Assembly (NCBI GenBank): GCA_020881915.1
Contig: JAJFPB010000007.1
Span: 248,001 to 312,000 of the forward strand
DNA length: 64,000 nt
Origin: Paramyrothecium sp. XJ0827
Lineage: Eukaryota; Ascomycota; Sordariomycetes; Hypocreales; Stachybotryaceae
Reading direction: 5' to 3'
Positions 57,012 to 64,000 of the stretch are shown piece after piece. Made by a program: the position numbers and the translations under genes. How positions within the stretch are numbered: the first letter of the stretch is position 1; each line of letters opens with the position of its first letter. The notes below the pieces were generated by a model. It saw only the letters and a list, made by a program, of their open reading frames with translations, was not told the origin of the DNA and searched no databases.

Positions 57012-57194
57012 CTATCTATTGCTCGTAATATCAGGTATAATGTTAGAAGACCCCTGCTGTTCCTCTTCTCCAATGATAGCTGTATCCAAGACAAGCGCAA
57101 CGTCGTCAACCCAAGCCAAGTTGTGAGTCTTCGACCAGGACTTTATGCACTCAATTGCCTCGATTATATCAATCCCTAACCTGTTCCTGCGATC
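57012..57194 (-). pseudogene. hAT transposase C-terminal relic inside the element
   Basis: A minus-strand frame reads 'DRRNRLGIDIIEAIECIKSW' and continues 'SKTHNLAWVDD' to a TAG at 57014-57012. This matches the conserved dimerisation end of hAT transposases (D.RR.RL....IEA.ECLKSW). No upstream catalytic region remains. Confidence 0.7.
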
Positions 57195-57324
57195 TTGGAG
57201 GCATATATGGGGAGAGTCCTCGTATTACTCGTATTACATAGTACTTGCACTATATTTGATATCATATTTATACGATATTTGAACGACCATGCACTGTATT
57301 ACACGGTTTCCGGTGTTGCTTGCA

Positions 57325-57350
57325 CTGCACGGTATAAAAATACCGTGCAG
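57325..57350. repeat. Palindrome near the right end of the hAT element
   Basis: CTGCACGGTAT and ATACCGTGCAG form an 11-bp perfect stem around AAAA. It may be a subterminal transposase-binding site. Confidence 0.75.
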
Positions 57351-57408
57351 GCAATACGATATTGAATATGATATTGTCTTATTTACGGCCACACTATTTA
57401 CTTCACTG

Positions 57409-57416
57409 ACCAACAC
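57409..57416. repeat. Target-site duplication, right copy
   Basis: ACCAACAC, identical to 56540-56547. Confidence 0.9.
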
Positions 57417-58805
57417 TGCCGCTCAAGCCGAGAATAGCATTTGGGTTGCCGCAGACACCCTCCGTGTTTGCTTCAATAGCGAGCTTAGCATCCAGCGCCG
57501 GGGCCTCGAGACCGAATCCGACTGTTACACCCTTGCTGAGGACCTCCGCCGTAATGTCTAGGGTCACCAGAGGTGTAAGCAGAGCTCCAACGCTAACCTT
57601 GCCCTTGATTTCAGGCCCAATCATTTCAAAGTTGGGGTTAATTGGGTCTGACTTTCCATTTATGCGCAGCGTCGTGCCGTCGGGGATGGTCATTCCGACA
57701 CCAAACTTGGCTTCCACCTCAGCCTGGATGGCAGAGATTGAAGCTTTGGCATTGACGGTGATCTGAGGAGTCAGCTTGGCGATTTTCCCAAGGCTGATAG
57801 GCGTGAGGGGGATGGCAAGAAGCTCCAAGTCAGCAAGGTCGATCCCTTCAAGCAATTCGCCCGATGCCTTGACACCGAGAGCGAAGCGTCCGCCGAATCC
57901 GTTGGCCGTGCTCATTTTGCCTTCGGGACCAAAGTCATCGCTGAAAATATTCTTGTTGAAGGTAAAGTCCCAGTTGAATCCACCTGTCAACTTGCACTCA
58001 GCGCAGGTCAGTTGCAGATTGATGCCATTCCGGACCTGGTTGACGAGAGAAAACCCAGAGAAGTCTCTGGCGAGATCCAGGAATCCGGATGCTCTTTTGA
58101 TAAGTCCGCCCTCCACCTCTTCCACGAAAATTCCGAATGGCTCGCTTGACACATGCAGCTGGGTCTCGACGCCAAGCGCTGCCCATTCCGCCGGTCGGCC
58201 CTTGAGCGTCAGCCCACCAGTGCTTTTACTGAGCTCAAGTTTTTTGATAATGTAGGGTTGCCTGCCATCATCCCCACCACATCTTTCATTCGTGACGAAG
58301 ATGAAATGGTTGTCCTCCGCTTCGTTGACCCACCCCAACTGGGATTGCATTTCTTCAAGGGAAACCTGGTCGTCCAGGTTGATAGTGATGTCCGAAGAGG
58401 AAGGGCATTCAATAGAGGTGATCGACTCCTCCCATTTCTCAACACTAACAATTTTCTGCTTGTTGTCAACAGTTGTAAAAGTTGCAGAGGCATAGTAACC
58501 TATATGTTCAACGAGAAATGATTAGTGAGATGACATATACCAGCCAGGACGTACGTACCGTCAGAGAACCAGTACAAAGTCTCGCTGGCTTGTAACATCG
58601 TAGCTGCAGCTGCCATGAGGGACACCTGTTTCTTGGGGCGATACGGTGCCAGTACGATTGGTTCAACCTCGGTGAGCCTCGTGGAGCCATGGCTTGGGAC
58701 AGCGGATGGGACCTGGTGCTCTCGAGGAGGCAGGGCAGCGGCCTGAACCAAGACGCTCCCAAGAGCAGCTAGGCCAGCCACAATCAAGTTAGATTTATGA
58801 AGCAT

Positions 58806-60878
58806 GACGGAAATAACGAGAGTGTTCGGCAATATTAGAGAAAGCAAAGGCCAAGGATGGACGTGGACCGAGAAGGGTCAAACTCAAATGAAACACAAAA
58901 TAGAGCAAGGTGCTGTAATGAACGCAAGTCTCAAAAAGAGTGTTGAGGGTGCCTCTTCAACTAAAAGCGAGTCGGGTATCATGGACTATATACGTGATGT
59001 CTAGGACGATGGCAAGTCGGGCGGGACCATGCGTCCACCGGAATGGTATACTGCAGGCCAGGGAGCCTCAGCCGTCAGCCTGATAGGGAGTAGGTTTGTG
59101 AGCAATCCGATTCGCTATGAACATCTCTAAACTACATGGCCCGGCACTGCCGTCATAAGATTTGATAGGAACTGGAAGGAGACGGTGAGGGTGGCGGCGC
59201 AAAGGACACTCTCCGGTCGACATGCTGTTGGCTGGGAGTAATATTCTGGTCATTGTCATCAGCTGAAAGCAATATTATGAGCATTGATCATCATAGAGCA
59301 CAGCGCAGCAACGTTTTGGTGCATCTGGCGCCAAATTCCGCCTGCTCCTGTGTCAATTACAGCCCCCAGCTGCCTTTTTCGTACGTGAGTGCGCACAGGC
59401 CAAAAGCTTGAAACACGCATTGACCCACGAGGATAGGGGTACTAGGAAAGGGATTTTTGCCGGTTCCAGAAGTCTTCTACTTGGCAAAACACATCCGACT
59501 TCATCAGGACGCAGCATACGATATGTCGAACAAGCCTGTTCGCGTGACCTGTCTGACGTGAAGTGGCTGACCACGAAGCATGTGGCCTTTGGAGAGCATC
59601 AAACAATAGCGCATGATCGCGTCACAATTAGCTATCGGCAGATGGAATTTCTTGTATGTTATTCATTGAGGTCCATCAAATATTGCGTGACACTTATGAA
59701 AGGAGTTATTCTACAGCAGCGCCTCTCGTCTCCCAATGTGTGCCACAACCGGCGGTGGGATGGATGCGCTATGCCAATCGGGGGTAACTTGCTGTAGTCC
59801 ACATAGTTCATGGTATCCTTAGAAGTCTACTGGGAATTAAACAATAATTCAGTTTCAGTATTATAAGGCAATGTTTTAAGGAATTGGGTCGTTCTGTTTA
59901 AGCATAAAGCTAGAAGTGCTAGTTTGCAAAAACCCCTTAACTGGTAGCCGCTTTTTAGTCTAAAAGGGGGAGTAGGGAGAGGTTATCATTTTGCGTTCTG
60001 TTCATGCGATCAGAGGAACTGCAATGCCATCTCCTGATACGGACTAGTGATCTCACGTCATATTCCTACGCCCTCCGTGCATTGCAGAGTGTTCTATCGA
60101 GTTTCCAAGGTTATGGAATGTTCAGCCTCCAGGTGCAATCCTTACATTTCTACAACCCATCTGCCTATTTGGCCTTTGGTGCGGCGAGAGGACAGGCAAA
60201 GCTGAAATTGCTCTGCTCGGATTCTAAGATGCACCCGGTTGCCAAAATAACAACTAGTACCTTAGACTGTCCAAGTTGCTTCTAGTAGTTCCGGCAAGCA
60301 TCAACGAACACAATCTGCCCGGCTCCTTACTCATCAATCCCCAGACAAGGTTCTATGAGATGACTGTGGCTCGTACTTCTAAATATACCAATGCCAGACC
60401 GTCCTTTGTGCACACTACGAGCAAATAGCAGGAACACAAAACCGTGTTGCAAGCAAGAGCAAAGAGTGGCAATAGAGGAAAGGGCTGCAGAGCATCTTGT
60501 GAAGTTCAACCTCTGCTAGATAATAATAGGAGGTGGTATAAGGATTCGACTGCTAAATCTGGGCGAATAAAATCAAGTCTCACATCATTGCAGACAACAA
60601 TTCGCTTACCATTCATTGCCTCATCGCACAGGAGAGACTGATCGGATGAATGTCATACACCGCTGATATTTTCGAAGCACAATAGGTCATGAATATATAC
60701 TCAACTCAGTAAACCCCTTTTCGGCAACTAATCGGATCATTTGGATCAATTCTGGGATTGTCGCGCGATCCAAACAGACAAGATCATACAGAGTGTGACT
60801 AAGGATGTGCTTGAGTTGATGATGTAAGAGTAACCGCTCTTATTGATGGGGTAGGAAAGTACAGATTTGTTGCAAGAG
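58806..60878. other. Long intergenic stretch, no supported gene
   Basis: About 2.1 kb. A TATATA stretch near 58985-58992 lies about 185 bp upstream of the split secreted-protein gene. Other ORFs (for example 59408-59797) show no family features. Confidence 0.45.
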
Positions 60879-62030
60879 CTAAGCGACGCTTGATCTCTTA
60901 AAGGTAATGATGTACCTGCCTCCGGCTACTTCGGTCAAACCATACAGCTCATCTCCATGCTTGTTATAGCTTAGGTCCTCAGGACTAGGAGGGAAGAATC
61001 CATTGTTTTCTTTCGCTGTGTTGCCGGGAACCCAGCTAAGTAGATCGCCTTTGCTCTCTCCATTACTTTGAGAGATGAAAATTCTGCCATCAACTGAAAC
61101 AGCACCCTGCATACGCAGAATGCCTACACAGTAGGCCCAGGCCCCACGGACAGTCGTTCCGCTAGCAACGAGTTTGCGAGTGGTGTAGTCCAGCTGGTAT
61201 TGAACCATACGTGTCGGCGAGTCTTCACCGCTTTGATACTCCCCGAGGAGAAGGCGATCCGGAGTGGCAGTTCGGTCCAATGCGATGAAGGAGTGTCTGA
61301 ACGGAGTGGACGGAGTCCATTTGTACCATCTACCTTGATTAGTACTCAAAAGTAGTTAGAGTAGAGCCAAGGAAATGGCATACCTGATCTGGGGAATAAC
61401 ATATGCGTAGCCAGCTGCAGAGTAGGTCCCATCGGCGTTCTTGCCAACATTATCCCCGGAGCCAACTTGCCAGATGTTGCTCATATCAAAAACTCTGATT
61501 CCATTGGATGTGTCCACAACCCAAAGAGTGTTACCGTACCACGCAATACCACCGGCATGAATAGGGACCTCCCTAAAGTCATCAGCTGCCTCTGGATAAA
61601 CGAGCAGCGCATGCCGATATTTCTTGGTCGACTTGTCAACAAATGTGACACGGGCGCTTTTGTCATCCTCTCGATGCCAACTGACAATCCACCCATCTAT
61701 GCCCTCGTATGTCCCCACATCTAACGCATCAGCTGTGGAGCTGATACCCTGAGGCACCCACTTGTTCGTATTGAAGTCATCAAAATCGGGCTTGGACTCC
61801 CAGGCAAGCTTGCTGTTGGGGCCAGTCATAACATGATTCCCGTCCTTGAATACGTCGGAAACTTTCACCCTTTTACCTGCCTTCTCGAAAACGGCGGACA
61901 AAGGAGGCAAATATTTGTTGTCGCCTTGATCATTGAGAATGAAGTCGGCAGCGTTGAGTGGGCCAACCGTACACTGCTGAGCAGAGCAGATTATAGCGGT
62001 GGCGAGAGTTAAGAGGACGGAGTTCTTCAT
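60879..62030 (-). CDS. Secreted propeller-like protein of unknown function (365 aa, one intron)
   Basis: Exons are 62030..61384 and 61329..60879, with a 54-bp intron (GTATGC donor, AAGGTAG acceptor, phase 2); the total is a whole number of codons. The ATG at 62030 opens a signal peptide (MKNSVLLTLATAIICSAQQC); the frame upstream has no ATG. Repeated strand-like blocks such as 'HAGGIAWYGNTLWVVDTSNG', 'IRVFDMSNIW', 'LGEYQSG' and 'DELYGLTEVAGGRYIITFK' suggest a beta-propeller. I recall similar secreted proteins of unknown function in Hypocreales. No catalytic motif is evident. Confidence 0.78.
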
Positions 62031-62444
62031 GACAAAAACGGAGAAAAGAGCCACAAAAGGTATTTTGGCAAAGTGATCCCAGTGACAAGACCGTTCTGGT
62101 TATTTCCCAAGGACTCTCTGCTGAGTTTTAAAGGGAGAACAATGATTTGAAGCTCAGCTGACCGAAACAAGGCTGCAGGATTCATACGTGGTGTGCTCCA
62201 GACACGAACAAAAAAGCGACCAGAAAGAACTGCTATTGGGTGGCCATAATGTACTAGCACGAACTTTTGTCCGCGAACAATCAGACGGATCGGGCCCATC
62301 CATGTCCGTCTGACATCCCTTATAGTCCAAGACTCAACTGGGCTTCCACATCCGGCAAGGTGGAATTGAAACGCATTCGTTTAAGCATCTGCGAAACCGA
62401 AGGCCAACGGAGACTTCTCAGGGTACCGCTAGCCTGCCCCTCAA
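62031..62444. other. Intergenic between two tandem secreted-protein genes
   Basis: Promoter side of the propeller-like gene. No gene seen. Confidence 0.45.
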
Positions 62445-63562
62445 TTATTCAGGCTTGGGGAAGACATGAATATCCTCGCCAAATGTGTTGCCCTCGAGGA
62501 CTTCAATTTGAGTTCCATTAATGAACGTGTCGGGCTGAGGTCCAGCAACTCTAGCTCCAGTTCTCATAGCAACCGTCTGCGAGTTTTGTAGTCGAGTCGT
62601 GCACTTAGCCTTAGAGCGGGGAATAATGGCATTTCCCATGAAACCTTGAAGGGTGGCGTACTGATGGAAAACCTAGAAATACCAAATCCTGTTAATTTGA
62701 TACTTCACATGATAGCCTGGCTGGCCAGCTGACCAGGCAAAGCCAGATAACAGAAGGGGCTCATTTCAGTAAACATACCGCGTTCCAGTTAGGCTGGATG
62801 CCACCAATGCCACCTGGTACCACCTTGTCGTAGACAGCAATGATGGCAGTCTCGGCAAAGTTCTCGGCCCAAGATGTGCGAGCATATGATGACACCACAG
62901 CAGAATCCTGGTTGTAGTTGTCTCTCCAAATGGCATGTGAGCTGAAACCACTAGTTGTGATATCTCTGCGGCCATGCGAATCCAAAGAATGGCCAGACTC
63001 GTGGACCATGACATGGTTGTTCAGGTAATTGTCATCAAACAGGATGCTGTCGCCTGTGGTATATGCCGCGGCGCCAGTGCCGATGTTGGGGACAACGGCA
63101 ACGTGCCTGACAAACTCTCGCATGCCGAGAGGTAGTCTTCCGAAGATCTTGATGGTTGTTAGTTTCTTCAGAGCTCGTTCTGGTTAAGGAAGGGAATATG
63201 GCTCATCCATAGACACAGACATCGATCATATCAATTTGACTTTTACTTGAAGCCCTGTGACGGCACATGATCCAGGCAACATCACAGTCGGTGTAGCGGA
63301 CATTGAATATTTCGAAATCAGCAGGGTTATAACCATGTCTCTGGGCAAAGGCCTTGCAGTCCGCGACAGTCCAACCGGCACCCCATTGATCCCAGGTGGA
63401 TTGAGTTGGGTGGAGGTTGTTTGCGAGGCCATTTTCGACTCTGCCCCAGTCAAATCCTGGAGAAATGACTGGCTTGGTGTTGGGTGCGCTTTGAGCGAGG
63501 ACGAGGTTCGCGCCATTCAAGAACAGCAGGGCCAGCGAGGACAGGATAGAAGAGGGAGCCAT
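62445..63562 (-). CDS. Secreted HExxH zincin-like protein (312 aa, 3 exons; possibly CON-13-like)
   Basis: Exons are 63562..63221, 63147..62779 and 62672..62445 (introns 73 and 106 bp; the total is a whole number of codons). The ATG at 63562 opens a signal peptide (MAPSSILSSLALLFLNGANLVLA). Then come 'GFDWGRVENGL', 'STWDQWGAGWTVADCKAFA' and 'DCDVAWIMCRH'. The second exon has 'HVMVHESGHSLDSHGR', an HExxH zinc motif, and 'TSWAENFAETAIIAVYD', whose acidic residues could supply the third ligand. The layout is that of a secreted metallopeptidase-like family; I associate it with the Neurospora conidiation-specific protein CON-13, with modest certainty. No gene damage seen. Confidence 0.8.
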
Positions 63563-64000
63563 GGCTAAAACTGGATGTAGCAATGATTGAGGAAGTAAAC
63601 AAGTGCGCGACAATTTATGTCTATTCAATGGAAGGGTACTAAGTCTTATATAGATCACCTTAGCGAACTTCATTATGAAGCTCCAGGATCCAAGGCCAAC
63701 ATTCTTGTTCGTGAGCCCTGCATGAACCACCGAACTATATGCCAAGACCCTTGTAAGTTTTACGGTCGATATGAGTCTAGACGACTTGCGGTCTCGTTTA
63801 GGAAGGTCGTGTCCAACGCTAGCAGTAGTCGAGGATAATTAGGCTGTAATCCAGTTAAACTCATATACAACGGCAATATCTAGAAGAGCCTATTCTACAA
63901 GGGCCTCATAGCACACAAAGGAAAAGGGTATCTCATTCATGTCTCATCGTTCTCGATTCGTAGTTTGGGATAAACAATTCTTGAAAAATATCTTCACAGT
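63563..64000. other. Right-end intergenic stretch
   Basis: Contains the promoter of the HExxH protein gene. No other gene seen up to the edge. Confidence 0.45.
63645..63652 (-). promoter_or_regulatory. TATA box of the HExxH protein gene
   Basis: TATATAAG on the minus strand, about 80 bp upstream of the ATG at 63562. Confidence 0.5.

Larger units (their letters stand above)
56548..57408. mobile_element. Non-autonomous hAT-derived transposon (861 bp)
   Basis: Both ends carry the inverted sequence CAGTGAAGTAAATAGTG (17 bp perfect, left 56548-56564, right 57392-57408), and both are flanked by the direct repeat ACCAACAC. An 8-bp target duplication and a CAGTG terminus define the hAT superfamily. 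The inside is AT-rich, with subterminal copies of short motifs (GCACTGCACGG, ATACGGTAT) and an 11-bp-stem palindrome at 57325-57350. There is no full transposase, only a C-terminal relic, so the element depended on a helper. It sits inside the long exon of the secreted-protein gene, breaking it. The ends are still perfect, so the insertion may be recent. Confidence 0.9.
55619..58805 (-). pseudogene. Secreted proline-rich repeat protein (DUF7029/DUF7223-like) split by a hAT element
   Basis: Exon 1 is 58805..58559 (signal peptide MLHKSNLIVAGLAALGSVLV). A 59-bp intron follows (58500..58558), then a long exon from 58499. The N-terminal part, with 'SIECPSSSDITI' and 'QSQLGWVNEAEDNHFIFVT', resembles the DUF7029 type. 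The next part, with 'LTCAECKLTGGFNWDFTF', resembles DUF7223. The frame is broken at 57408 by an inserted element and meets a stop a few bases inside it. Beyond the element, from 56547, coding resumes in frame ('VGANLNFFYGIGKPKDQPNK', 'HELWGECLVLEERP') and runs through a long Pro-(Val/Ile)-Glu-(Pro/Thr) repeat to the stop at 55619. Without the element and one copy of the 8-bp duplication the parts add to a whole number of codons (about 752 aa). Likely a wall or surface protein before the insertion. Confidence 0.85.

Noticed and set aside
59408..59797. 129-aa plus-strand ORF
   Set aside because: No family features, and no partner exons.
1..64000. CRISPR arrays, rRNA, tRNA and bacterial operon signals
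   Set aside because: None seen. Introns and gene families show a fungal nuclear genome. A tRNA could still be missed by eye; a tRNAscan-SE run would settle it.

Overview
The window is nuclear DNA of a filamentous ascomycete. Genes carry short introns (about 43-127 bp) with GT..AG ends, and the gene content fits Pezizomycotina: a HET-domain protein, a hevein/GH18 chitinase of the killer-toxin-like group, P450s, a fusicoccadiene-synthase-like terpene cyclase relic, a C2H2/fungal-TF regulator, GPI and small secreted proteins, and an interrupted hAT element. A hypocrealean such as an insect- or plant-associated Sordariomycete is a reasonable guess, but the sequence does not fix it.

Layout. 0-10.6 kb is gene-poor and rich in secreted proteins: a HET gene cut by the left edge, a 95-aa six-cysteine protein, a 506-aa cysteine-rich protein with Kex2-type sites, a GPI-type wall protein, an SDR, and a secreted protein broken by one amber codon. 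11.3-14.2 kb holds an ankyrin-like protein and a P450 with a doubtful splice in its I-helix. 14.4-20.1 kb holds one very large minus-strand gene that, by frame-consistent splicing over nine exons, joins a hevein/GH18 chitinase to a subtilisin-like domain and a cysteine-rich tail (1,728 aa). This is the most unusual object here.

21.3-29.9 kb has an adenosine-deaminase-like gene bracketed by a RIP-marked repeat pair, an SDR, a dead terpene synthase and an intact P450, which together look like a decayed terpenoid locus. 31-37.7 kb has a multi-pass membrane protein, a frameshifted F-box-like gene and a 1,030-aa protein of a fungal family with no known function.

38.5-46.9 kb groups a C2H2 regulator (with a frame break), a NodB/PuuE-like deacetylase, an amidase and an AAAP amino-acid transporter, suggesting a small catabolic cluster for amide nitrogen. 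48.4-54.7 kb holds a secreted GMC oxidoreductase, a carboxymuconolactone-decarboxylase-like protein, a metallo-beta-lactamase-fold hydrolase and a 3-hydroxyisobutyrate-dehydrogenase-like enzyme, again catabolic in flavour. At 55.6-58.8 kb a secreted proline-rich repeat protein is split by an 861-bp hAT-derived element with a perfect 8-bp target duplication. 60.9-63.6 kb carries a secreted propeller-like protein and a secreted HExxH protein.

All exon structures were read by eye. Each was checked for frame and total length, but none is backed by transcripts or database searches.
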